From positions 849,988 to 896,419 of the forward strand of contig BFEA01000310.1 of NCBI GenBank assembly GCA_003427395.1: a stretch of 46,432 nucleotides of DNA. The letters run 5' to 3'. The translations under genes and the position numbers were made by a program. The stretch comes from Chara braunii. Its lineage: Eukaryota > Streptophyta > Charophyceae > Charales > Characeae. The notes below the pieces were generated by a model. The model searched no databases. It had not been told where the DNA came from and was given only the letters and a program-made list of their open reading frames with translations. Position 1 is the first letter of the stretch; every line of letters starts with the position of its first letter. This document shows, piece by piece, positions 30,038 through 39,269 of this stretch.

Positions 30038-31365
30038 ATGGGGGACGGAGGTAATCCTGTGACAGCTCTCTCTCCCCTCTCACCTTCATCTCTTCTCTCT
30101 CTTCCCGACAAATTTTGCTATTTTTGCGAAGCGATTTCACGCGTTTACTATGTCTCTATGCATCCTAGTGGGGAAGGTTATGTCGAATGGGAAGACTGTT
30201 GGCAGTGTGTTGCGAGAGCCCATAGCTCTTGTATTCAGTATCGAAATGACAACAAGCCTTGGTTGTGCCCCTTGTGTCGGGTCGATAAGATCCCGACCGA
30301 GGTTCGATTTCTCGATGCCACGTCAGAAGGGTTAGAAAAGACCCAAAAATTTAGAAGGGCCGAGGTATGGACGGATATTGCCTTAATCGCCACCTTCGTA
30401 GGTAACCCCCTCCAGGACTTCACTAAGGAGGACCGGAGGAGGGCCAATGAAAGGGCTCGGGACTATCGCTGGAATGAGGGTCGATTAGAAAAACGGAAGA
30501 CGGATGGAAGTGGGATTTGGATGGTAGGGCCGCACCCGTTCATGAGGTATGACTGGGTTAAGACGAAGCATGAGGAAGCTGCAGCCCATTTTGCCGTCCG
30601 AATTACGGAGGCAGGAATTGACAAAAATGAGTGGTATTGGTCCAATATCCGCGACGATGTTAAATTCATCATCTAGAATTGTCATGTCTGCGCTGCTGAG
30701 AAGACGTCGATTCAGCCGTCGAGATCGATAGTTCCGACAGTGGTTGAAATACCCTTTCAAAGGGTTAGTATGGATACTACCGATATTGTGTTGCCCCCTG
30801 GACCTAATAGCTCTGAGTATTCAATCCTACTGGTATTTGTAGATCACTTCTGAGAAATGGATTGAGGCATATCTGTGTCGTACGCGACAGCCACAGTTCG
30901 GGACAAGGCCAAGCGGCACCTGGAGCTAATGGAGCGGTCCCTTCCCCGATTAGCCCGAAAACGCCGCGAATGACTGAGTTGATCCAAGGCTGACAGGTCC
31001 GTAGCTACGAGGACCGAAATGGGAATGCGGGACCACAGCCATAGTATAAGTTAGGGGACATCGTGCAGGTGAGGAAATGTGCTCGCCAAGATAAGCTAGC
31101 GCCACGATTCTTCGGGCGATTTGCTGTGGTCGAGCTTGGTCCGAACGGAGTGAACACGGTGCGACTCGTGCCTGAGGTCTCCGGCAGCCAATTTGCTCGC
31201 GCGATCACTCGCCACGTGTCCTATCTACAACCTCTCCCTTCCTCTCCATCTCCACCTTCGTCCGCCTCCTCCTGCAGTACAGAAGAGGACGACGCCTGCT
31301 TATCGCCCTCTTCTTCTCTGTCTCACTCCCCTGCAGCCACTCCGTCCCCATCGCCATCGCCATGA
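30038..31365 (+). pseudogene. PHD finger-integrase of element B, with core deletion
   Basis: The ATG at 30038 starts MGDGGNPVTALSP. The PHD finger is complete here: C27, C30, C54, C57, H62, C65, C77, C80, with W75 before CPLC. A linker rich in Arg precedes the integrase zinc module, H178 and H184, then C215 and C218 after an in-frame TAG (30674-30676). The first catalytic Asp lies in VSMDTTDI. After LVFVDHF a frameshift and a deletion (about 400 bp relative to A) remove the second Asp and the Glu. Sequence resumes at DKAKRHLELMERSLPRLARKR and the GPF/Y-like KLAPRFFGRFAVVE. The C-terminal frame ends at TGA 31363-31365 in an ATGA overlap. No chromodomain is seen. Confidence 0.85.
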
Positions 31366-31752
31366 GTTTTTCCACCGAGCAGGTTCTTGGCGAGCACATG
31401 CTGGAACACGTGGAAATGTGCTCGCCAGGGTAAGCTAGCGCCATGATTCTTCGGGCGATTTCGCATGGTCGAGCTTGGTCCGAACGGAGTGAACACGGTG
31501 CGGCTCGTGCCTTAGGTCTTCGACAACCAATCTGCTCGCCCGATCACTCGCCACGTGTCCTAGCAACGACCTCTCCTTTCCTCTCCATCTCCACCTTTGT
31601 GCGCCTCCTTCTCCAGTATGGAAGAGGACGACGCCTGCTTATCGCCCTTTTCTTCTCTGTCTCGCTCCCCTGCAGCCACTCCGTCCCCATCGCCGTTGCC
31701 ATGAGTTTTTCCACCGAGCAGGTTCTTGGCTAGCACATGCTGGCACCACGTG
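31073..31752 (+). repeat. Tandem duplication, two copies of about 339 bp
   Basis: The copies start at 31073 and 31412 (GGAAATGTGCTCGCCA). They duplicate the integrase GPF/Y region, the Ser/Pro tail and the start of ORF-a. Element A has a single copy. ORF-a continues only from the second copy. The copies differ at scattered sites, so the duplication is not recent. Confidence 0.85.
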
Positions 31753-32183
31753 GCGACATTTCGGCGATCACCCAAGTCCATCATCCACGGATCATTCCGG
31801 ATCCTCTCCGATTTGCGCAGTTCTTCAGCACCACAGGGGTGTATGCGGCGGCAGAGTTTCGTTTTGTGGCCCATAGCCAGACGCTCGTGTTGGCTGAGGC
31901 ATCAACTTATCGATGACTTTCGGCACCAGGAACTAGCCACGTGTCTACCATCGTCGTCTTCAGCGGGGACATCAGCACGCTGGATCCTGCAAGACATACA
32001 GCCATCCGGGCATCGCTAAGGGAGTGGGGTGAACAGTTAACGCTAGTGTGGAGCCGGTGGCTTGCGCGACACAGCGACAACCTCGTCGTCACCAACAGCG
32101 TCAAAGTCGGTGGGCTCCGCATGTCCCGACATGAGCCGGCGGTAGCGCTCCCGGAGCTTGTCCCTCTTCTGCGCCCTCAATGA
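31701..32183 (+). pseudogene. accessory ORF-a of element B (unknown function)
   Basis: It begins MSFSTEQVLG at the ATG embedded in ATGA, with TAG 31731-31733 and TGA near 31914 in frame. The conserved part GTSHVSTIVVFSG...RHTAIRASLREWGEQL matches element A. The B copy runs to PELVPLLRPQ. There are no recognisable domains, membrane segments or Cys/His clusters. Confidence 0.6.
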
Positions 32184-32263
32184 ACTGATCCCAGTTCTCG
32201 ACCTTTGCACTCCCCTCTCTCTTTCCCACTTTCTGGCAGTCTGCTCTCCATCCCCACCTTTCT

Positions 32264-33802
32264 TTCAGCATCCAACCACTCACCGTTCCTCTCATCGAGC
32301 CGAGACATTGGGAAGTGTGGTGCGAGCGGTACCTCGCTCTTTCGTTGTGCCTAGTGGAAGTGGAGCTGACGTGGACGCGGGACAGTGAGCATCGCGCCAT
32401 GAGAGAGAGCGTGGAACTACTAATCATCCAGGCCTGGAGAACGGAGGTGGAAGGAGATCTCCTCGGGTTCGTTTTCAGAGCAGTGGAACCCTGCCATCGG
32501 CAGTTGATTGTGTGGGAGCTCTCGGTCCCCTTTGCGCAGCTCATCGACGACCTCCCCCTCGACATCATATCACAGTGCGACAAAATCCCGGTGTCGCACG
32601 TCCTTTTGCGAAGCTTAACGCCGTATATGCAGTGATCAGCCTATCCGGAGGAGAGATGAGGAGGTGGCAGCTACCCGTCGCGATCGGAGTACCTGAATCC
32701 CCGGGGGATCATCGACATCCTTTTCTTCCAGCCCCGGGCGGTGTCTGAAGACGAGGCGATAGCGGTAGAGGAGGAACAAGAAGAAGACGAGGAGGAAGAA
32801 ACCCCGGAGGAAGGGAGTTAGAGCGAGCACAGCGAAGAGGAGGCTCAGCCGAGCGGGGAAGAAAAAGAAGATCAGGAGGAGGAAGAGGAAGGATCTGAGT
32901 GGGAGAGTCTGGGTGAGGAGGCGGACCGCGCAAAGGTCAAGGAAGAAGATCCCAAGGTGGTAGCGTGGCGGAGAGAAGAAGTCGCGGCCGGGAAGCCGCC
33001 GCTGGAGTACGAGAGGGGCGCGGATCTACCAATCCCGGACAATCTGACCAAGGACGTCGAGCCACCCGGATCGACGATGGGGACCCTACTGTCGAGACTT
33101 CGAGTGCACCGACACGGAGACGACGAAGTCGATCCCCCTCTCCCTCCACCCGTCCCCCAATTCACACACGTAACGATTAGGGGCATCGGGCTTCGTCCCC
33201 GATCGATATCACGTCGTCCCCTTGATTACCTCACCCTTCGCCAGATCACCACCCCGATCTCCTTTCCCCGTAAACCCTTCCCCACCGACACCTTTCGTCA
33301 CTTCTACGCTACCCGCCTCGCTGTCACAATACTTCCCCACCCCTCTAATCGGTGCGCCACCCCTGTCTTTTGCCTCCACGTCCTTCTCTTTAGTGCTGCG
33401 TGGCGGGACCACAATATAATCGAGGTCTATTGCATGATCACGGGGACTATCCCTGCGTGCGAGAACCATGATCGATTCCGGTTGACCCTCTTCCACACCT
33501 TCGGAACCCTCTACCCCGACTATCTCGCGTCTCTTCCCCACAGTTGCACCCGTTTCCCTCACTTTCATCAAATCATCCACTACCAGGAGCTTCTAGTAAG
33601 GGTAGCGGGGATGGAATGCTTCCTACCCCCGCTTCCAACCAACCCTCCCAGGCTCCCACTCCCCATGCCCCCATGTACCACCTCCCCTTTCCTCTTCCCG
33701 TTGGTCACTCATGCGCGGTTGCATGACATGTGTCATGGTGATGGCACGAACGATCTCCTCATTCGAAAGAAGAGAGCCCTTCCTGAGGAACGTGTAGTAT
33801 AG
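32264..33802 (+). pseudogene. accessory ORF-b of element B (about 510 codons, near-intact distal part)
   Basis: A single frame carries QPLTVPLIEPRHWEVW, LLIIQAWRTEVEGDLLGF and DIISQCDKIPVSHVLL. After stops at 32633 and about 32660 comes an acidic block (EEEQEEDEEEE, then more after TAG 32819-32821). From 32957 it is open for 281 codons: basic linker, LRPRSISRRPLDYLTLRQITTP, FRHFYATRLAV, VFCLHVLLFSAAW, EVYCMITGTIPACENH and TLYPDYLASLPHS. The last block is nearly the same as in A and looks globular. A DNA- or chromatin-related role is suggested only by the acidic and Arg-rich segments; this is speculative. There is no signal peptide or transmembrane helix, so an envelope is unlikely. Confidence 0.65.
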
Positions 33803-33954
33803 AGCCTACGCATGCCACCCTGAATGACGTCCACACTCTTATCGAACGGTAAGTGGCAACGAAGAGAGCTCCGCATGTCGATCGATTAGAGAGATCGCCA
33901 CGTGTCGTGATGACTAAGCAAGCAGGAGCTTGCTTAAGATTGGAACCCCCTGGA

Positions 33955-33970
33955 CGTCACATATGTGACG
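33955..33970 (+). promoter_or_regulatory. Palindrome spanning the internal/3' LTR junction of B
   Basis: CGTCACATATGTGACG is a perfect 16 bp palindrome. Its right half is the first seven bases of the LTR. Its left half equals the last seven bases of the LTR although it lies in internal DNA. Element A has the near-palindrome CGTCATACATGTGACG at 4325-4340. The preceding bases are C-rich (ACCCCCTG) in both, and no polypurine tract is obvious. Confidence 0.6.
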
Positions 33971-34743
33971 AACCAATTCCTGTTCCGCGCAATCTTCTGC
34001 GCGACGACAATAAGGGGTCCTAAGTTGGGAAGGTTGGGCCAATTATGGGAGATAGGATCCAACGGGAAAATTGCATCGGTGTCCTTGTTTGTTCTTCTTT
34101 TTACGTCGCTTATTTTTCGATGTCTGGGGCCAGGGCTGGGCAAGTCCCGTGATGGTCGATTGAGTCGTCGGCGCTCCGACGGAGGCGCGATTAATAATGG
34201 TTGACGTCGCTTCTTTCTTGTTTTACTGTCGGGTTTTCGGTGCGGTAATCACGCGGGAGTTTTGCTTCTTTCTTTTTGAATTTCCTTTTTCAAATCTTGT
34301 CGAGTCGTCGATGGCTCTCGGAATTTTGGACTTTCTTTTCGGATTTGTGCTTTAATGAAGTTCGTTTTGCATTTTTGTGTTGAATAGGAATTTAGGAATT
34401 TAGGAATTCGGAATTATTATGCCGCACGGTGCTTTTTGCTCGCGCGTTTCTTTTTGCGGCTGCAACGAAGCTCTGATTAGTCGGCGCCCTTAATCTTGTG
34501 TGTAACTGTAATTTTGGGCGGGGCGCCCTTGTAACTGTATCTTTCTTCTTGAGTTTCGTCTTTTCCGCCCTCTCTCTCCTTTGCTGTGTTTAGATTGGCC
34601 CGCAGGCTGCATGATCGGATCAATTTTTGGAGAGTGCCTACGTCCCCCACGCCGCGATCTGGCCATACAGAACGTAGGCCCTCCCTCCCCTTCTCTCTTT
34701 TTAAGTCCTTGCAAATCCGTGTTCTTCGCGCATGCATGCATGC

Positions 34744-34750
34744 TATAAAT
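34744..34750 (+). promoter_or_regulatory. TATA box of 3' LTR B
   Basis: TATAAAT matches the 5' LTR copy in sequence and context. If active it would drive readout into 36385 onward. Confidence 0.55.
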
Positions 34751-35731
34751 TTCGGCTGCGCGATTTAATAGCTCTCTTAAACAACTGCTGGAAGCTCGGG
34801 GTAGCGCGATCACTGAGGTCGGCTCACGAGTGAAGTAAGAGGTGAGTTGAAGTGGGAGTTGGGCGACACGACGAGTTGGTGCCGAATGTGCGGGGTTGAC
34901 GTGTGGGGCTACGACGGACTGTAGCGCGTGGGCCAACCCGACGGGCACAAGAGGACTAAGCGGGGTGACAAATTCGTGGGTTGGTGCGTGACGAAGGACT
35001 GTCCGCATCGGAGAGAGAGAGAAAGAAAGAGAGTTGAGATTGATGGACGTGGAGTTATAATTTTCTTTGTCTTTCTTAATCTTGTATATAAGTTTTGATT
35101 TCGGCTCGGGCGATACGACCTTATTTTCTTTCGACATCCTTGTCTCGACGTCGGCCCTTGTATGGCGTCCTACTTAGTCTCGATCCTTCCTCTTTTTGTG
35201 TATGTTGGATGGACGAGTTCTGATTGAATGATATTCTTGTCGTTTTTGCCTAATCCTCATCGTTGTTTGTCGCTATGATCGGTTGTCGTGACGATAAGAA
35301 TTTGATATTGTTGCGGTATCTGATGTGTTATTTTGCATGATCGGAAATGATTGTTTGCGGGATCATTGAATGATTAGATAATTGGGTGGTCATCTATGCC
35401 CCATGCCGATTTTGCATGTAGTACTGAACCCTCACTTTTGTAAGAAAATCAGCCAACAAGCCCGTGTGCGATCGAACACCTCGTGTGCACACGTGTAAGC
35501 ATGATCTGATCAGCACGGCCTACTCGTGTCCACACGCGGGCGATTCACGATCACTGATGAACTTGGCACATCCCGTATCGGGATAAGTGCGGAATTTCCC
35601 TTTTGTGAAAATTTGAGCTGGTAGGAATTTCCATCACCATACCCGGACATTCCCTTGTTGATCAAGGTACGACCGGATGTGTGCGGAAGGTTCCCACCAC
35701 GCGGCAACTAGTGATCCGCTGGAATGACAAG

Positions 35732-36163
35732 ATGTCATACATTGTGGATCGGGAGAGATTGCGGGAGCCAGAGTACCAAGAATACTGGGAGGAGGAACAA
35801 CTTAGACTGCGGAATCTGGAATTCCCCTGTTTAACCGAGAACGACCGGCTGTGTCCCAGGGACTTTCGCTGCACTATAACCATCGACCCAAGGGCCCCCA
35901 ACTACCCAACTACATATAACACGCAGTATTTCATATCCCCTGGCTTCGTCGTTATCGCTACCAATTTCCCTCCCTTCCATCTCCTCCTCCCAAATCACCA
36001 ACTCACGGTGGTACGGTGGAATTCCATAGCCCCATATTGGCCCCACGCACCGTGCAGAAATTGCAGACGACGCGGCAACCGCCGAGCCCCTGGAATTATG
36101 GAGCCTAACCATAACGCACGACGACAATCGCCACGTGTCCACACCCGGAGGTCCGACCCATAG
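35732..36163 (+). CDS. LTR-encoded ORF of element B (143 aa, unknown function)
   Basis: This is an intact frame from ATG 35732 (MSYIVDRERLREPEYQEYW) to TAG 36161-36163. The N-terminal third is acidic and helical in character (EYWEEEQLRLRN). The middle has RDF, then a hydrophobic block GFVVIATNFPPFHLLLP. The end has APYWPHAPCRNC followed by a basic tail. It matches the LTR ORF of A in the middle and the APxWP...CxxC segment. The frame is also open further upstream to 35681, but the 35732 ATG is the one conserved in the 5' LTR and in A. The family is unrecognised. It is preserved in both LTRs at equal length. Confidence 0.65.
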   Translation: MSYIVDRERLREPEYQEYWEEEQLRLRNLEFPCLTENDRLCPRDFRCTITIDPRAPNYPTTYNTQYFISPGFVVIATNFPPFHLLLPNHQLTVVRWNSIAPYWPHAPCRNCRRRGNRRAPGIMEPNHNARRQSPRVHTRRSDP

Positions 36164-36384
36164 AATTCGCAACCCTCGCGAACGGACCTCTCTCGAGACG
36201 CCGTCACTTGAACGGGCGGATCGGAAGGCCCAAGATGGCCCGCGCATACCACCTTCCTTATGCTGCACGACATCGATCGGAAGGCCCAATTTCCCAAAAA
36301 TCCTTGGCACACCCCTTTTCGCACTTCCAAGCCCCCATCCCACTCCGATCAGGAAGTCGCGCCGGGCGTAAGTTGGGCGTCACA

Positions 36385-36480
36385 CCGTTGCAGGGGAGGG
36401 GTTAAGTGGGAGGGCCATAGACCTATAATGCGAACAGTTGAGGAGATGAGACTTAGTAGAGGGCTATGGCCGGTAGGGTA
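36385..36480 (+). repeat. Tandem repeat target, right part
   Basis: It begins CCGTTGCAGG, completing the unit cut at 12703, and contains GCGAACAGTTGAGGAGATGA as on the left flank. It confirms that 12704 and 36384 are the two ends of one insertion. Confidence 0.7.
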
Positions 36481-37025
36481 GATTACCTACTTCCCACACT
36501 CATACAATAAAAATGGCTCACAACCAACACCAATACAATGGTCGTAGCAAAACAACAGTAAAAGAACATGTAGCAATGACGATAGTGTGCACAGTGAACA
36601 ACCGAACAACAAAAAACAACAGTAACAACAATTGTGTACACAACGATAGGAACGCAAAAAATAGATCCACGTATGAGACTTGTAGTGAAACGTCTGTCCC
36701 TAGCACCTGAAGTACCTAAGCGGCACGACTCGCTCAACTATGCTTCGATCGGGGCTGAGTGGGGTATGTGGGACTCTGCTAAGCCCTGGCACCTACAAGC
36801 ACGGTTAGGTCAGGTCACCCCCAAGTTGGAGGGTGACGATCCTACGTGGTAGACACTAAGGTAGGATAGTGGGAGTAGGAGTGCGCCAGGAGAAATTACG
36901 AAAGTGGTAGGTTGGGAGCCAATGGGAGGGAGTCCCATAGGATCAGGGGGCCTCTAGCACATGGCCATGTGCTGAAGGTGAATCTCTCATATGTCTATAA
37001 TCCAGCCTCTACAACAACCTGGGCT

Positions 37026-37062
<37 letters not shown>

Positions 37063-37469
37063 TCCAGATTTCACTTTTAGAAAAGAGAGGGTTATGAATC
37101 TACTGTTCATTGTACGTCATGGGTTTCCTCTGTGCAGGTTTTGCATGTAACGGGGGGTGGGGACCATGTGGCTGAAATAAATACCTTTGCCGGTGAGGCA
37201 TATTATCCCCCCAACTCCTTTTTTGTCCTTTTTTAGGGACTATTCTTTGGGAGACTGGACCTGGTTTCCAGGAGCAGAAGCTGCGTAATGGCCCCAGTAA
37301 CTTGTTTTCAACTGGGTTATTGTGAGGGATTTGTAATATAATTTCTTTTTCCCTCAGAAGAAAAAAACACTTGAGCTGCTTTCTTTCTCTTTTTTTCTTT
37401 TTGTTTTGGCCTGGGTCCACTGAGGGACAATTTGCAATATACCCCCGAAAAATGAGAAATATCATCCAC
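36481..37469 (+). other. Retroposon-like stretch with internal poly(A), no gene
   Basis: Non-coding DNA ends in GGGCTCA followed by 34 A residues at 37027-37060, as at the 3' end of a reverse-transcribed RNA (LINE or SINE type). From 37061 to 37469 I see no gene; a T-rich run occurs at 37381-37405. No LINE protein motif was found. Confidence 0.4.
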
Positions 37470-37532
37470 CGGCCTAACTCAGATGGTTAGGCGTGCAAGT
37501 GGCATTCAGGAGGTTGTGGGTTCGCAGCCCAT
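37470..37532 (+). repeat. tRNA-derived SINE head, plus strand
   Basis: GGCCTAACTCAGATGGTTAGG (A box) and GTGGGTTCGCAGCCC (B box) flank GCAAGTGGCATTCAGGAGGT, the segment shared with the minus-strand copy near 10541-10575. It is the second member of the family in this window. Confidence 0.6.
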
Positions 37533-37974
37533 GACCGCCTGCGGCGCACTTAATGCCAACAGACTGTGATGCTCTGCTTGATACCTTTCATCTGTACTAG
37601 TATGGTCTATGATCAACACGAATATGAGAATGAGCGTGAGTGGGTTGTGTCGCGTGTGGAAGAGTTGGTCGTAGCCTCTACCTCCACTCGATGGGGGGTG
37701 GAGGAAGTAGATGAGAGGTGCAGCTACTGGCAAAATGCTCTGTCTTTGCATTAGTCGCCCCCCCTCACCGGTGGCCTCACCCTAACCCCTGACCACCGCC
37801 GATCAGGGCGGGGGGCAACATGCATCCCCTGAGTTGTGAGAGGCAACTATGCTTCCAGGGGTCCCCTGAATAGGCTTTTTTCGGGTACCCCTTCTTTTTG
37901 CTATCTACCCAATGCATGGAATCGCAAGCCAACCAGGCCCGCTCATGTATGAAACGACGTTTCTTTTGGACTGT
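37533..37974. other. Possible SINE body and intergenic DNA
   Basis: No gene is seen. The sequence downstream of the tRNA-like head may be the SINE body, but it does not visibly match the region next to the copy at 10520-10595. A C/G-rich stretch occurs at 37755-37815. Confidence 0.35.
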
Positions 37975-39189
37975 TTTGCAATTTTCTTTCGGCAATCCAT
38001 GCATCTACGTAAGAATTATGCACGCCTTAGCAAACGCACTAGGAATTCTGCTCGACACTTGGAAACTCCGGAACTTATGAGCGTTCTTCCCGCTGACGTG
38101 TCCTTTCTGACAAATGAATGTTCCCGCATGCACCCTTGAAAGATCCGCGGATTGTTTGTAGGAAGATAGATAGATGTAGGATTTTCGCGCTTTGAACTTC
38201 GTGCGCCGATATTGCTTTTGAATTTGTCTATCTTGAAGTAGCTTTAAAATCATAATTGATGGAACGTAACTGTTTCGTTGCCTTTTTCTTTTCCACACTA
38301 GCGCCATGCATGCAAGCTTCCTCGCACTTTCTGTCGAGGACCCATACCATCTTCACCCTCCTCCTCTTCACGCCTTCTCTCCTTCATCCATAACTGTTTT
38401 CCATCCCCTCTCCTCTCATTTTTCACCCTTACTCCTTCTCGTCTGAATTTTGGCCCCGCCTCGCACTATCTTTCACACTCTCCTCCTTCCCGCCTTCATC
38501 CCCATACCGGAACTTCCTACCAATCCCCCTCAAAGTATTCGGAGCCATAAGGCGACGACATGTAGGGAGGATACTCCCCGCACACTGTAATATGATTGGC
38601 TAGGAAGAAACTCGTGGAGTCGTGGGATCCATATGACTTTCCTTGGGCAATTAATGCCAACTCCACCCTCACCCCATCTTACCTTCGCCTCACTATCCTT
38701 CATCCTCTATTCCTCTCTTCGCAACTATAAAACCCACAAGCGCATCCAAAAACCTCCCTCTCAACCCATCTGCCAGCCTCAGGGAAGTCCAACTCGTGGG
38801 TAGGTGATGTGCAAGTAGTGACGAGACGACTGAAGTGTTTGCATGACTGTGCGTCAGGTGGCTGCAACGAATTGTGGGATCTGGGCAGGTAGGTGTAAAG
38901 GATGAAATGGGGCCGTGACGATCGCTTTGGTTTGAATATTGGTACGTGGCTGCCGAGATTGTCAGTACCTGAGTGAGAGGAGTATGCGTGTATGAGTGGT
39001 TGTGTGGTCAGGGGCCACTACCAGAGAGAAGAATGTCGGTACACTTTGATTTCTGGATTCCTTTTCCTTTGGTCCACATAAGCTAAGTTCACAGCGAATG
39101 GTTGAGTGTTGCCCTCTTGAAGATTGTTTGTATAACCAGAGTTATGTCCCTCTCCCCTCAATTCTCTTCTTCGTTCAAGCTGTGTCTTC

Positions 39190-39190
<1 letters not shown>
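37975..39190 (+). repeat. Decayed LTR related to element A (partial)
   Basis: Blocks align in order with LTR A: GCACGCCTTAGC...CTCGACA (A near 4530-4570), GACGTGTCCTTT (near 4600), TCTTCGCAACTATAAAA...CACAAGCGC (near 5230), GGGAAG...GTAGGTGATG (near 5300) and TTGTGGGATCTGGGC...GTGACGATCGC (near 5398-5455). The termini and the LTR ORF were not found, so it is a truncated, older copy. A TATAAAA lies at 38726-38732. Confidence 0.65.

Positions 39191-39266
<76 letters not shown>
39191..39266 (+). repeat. (TC)38 microsatellite
   Basis: 76 bp of uninterrupted TC dinucleotides. It lies where LTR A has a short CT-rich tract (about 5672-5694), so it may have expanded from that tract. Confidence 0.95.

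Positions 39267-39269
<3 letters not shown>

Larger units (their letters stand above)
27953..30054 (+). pseudogene. RT connection and RNase H of element B, interrupted by a transposon
   Basis: VRAFLGQVSYYRRFIKGF and QPLSWDAECKQAF follow the RT stop in frame. The RNase H start (PDPTK) is then cut at 28147 by the hAT-like element. Beyond 29548 the domain continues in pieces: ILAQKGNEG, HVIAYASR, ECYAVV, HPYLYGQKFRLVSDHEPL and WAVGLQEYDFDIVHRKTE, typical of the Ty3 RNase H end. Several stops intervene. The last frame ends at TAA 30052-30054, overlapping by 17 bp the ATG of the PHD-integrase frame. RNase H degrades RNA in the RNA:DNA hybrid. Confidence 0.85.
12704..36384 (+). mobile_element. Ty3/Gypsy-like LTR retrotransposon B, full length, with two nested insertions
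   Basis: The ends TGTGACG (12704) and CGTCACA (36384) abut CCGT on the left and CCGTT on the right, and the same tandem repeat continues on both sides. They therefore belong to one insertion. The 23,681 bp span includes nested element C (14944-23966) and a hAT-like element (28148-29539). Removing both and their duplications leaves about 13.25 kb. Order: 5' LTR, PBS, gag with CCHC knuckle, protease, RT, RNase H, PHD-integrase, ORF-a, ORF-b, 3' LTR. All polyprotein frames are broken, the RT motif is YMND and integrase lacks part of its core, so the copy is dead. Confidence 0.9.
33964..36384 (+). repeat. 3' LTR of element B (2421 bp)
   Basis: TGTGACG to CGTCACA. It matches the two-part 5' LTR throughout, apart from a block of about 115 bp missing here (near 36279). 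It contains the TATA box at 34744 and an open LTR ORF. It is followed at 36385 by CCGTT and the resumed target repeat. Confidence 0.92.

Noticed and set aside
31063-31365. Chromodomain after integrase
   Set aside because: Only the GPF/Y-like module and a Ser/Pro tail are present before the stop; no chromodomain-like aromatic cage motif was found in A or B.
32264-33802. Envelope gene
   Set aside because: The position fits, but there is no signal peptide, transmembrane helix, cleavage site or Cys pattern; the protein is acidic and then Arg-rich.
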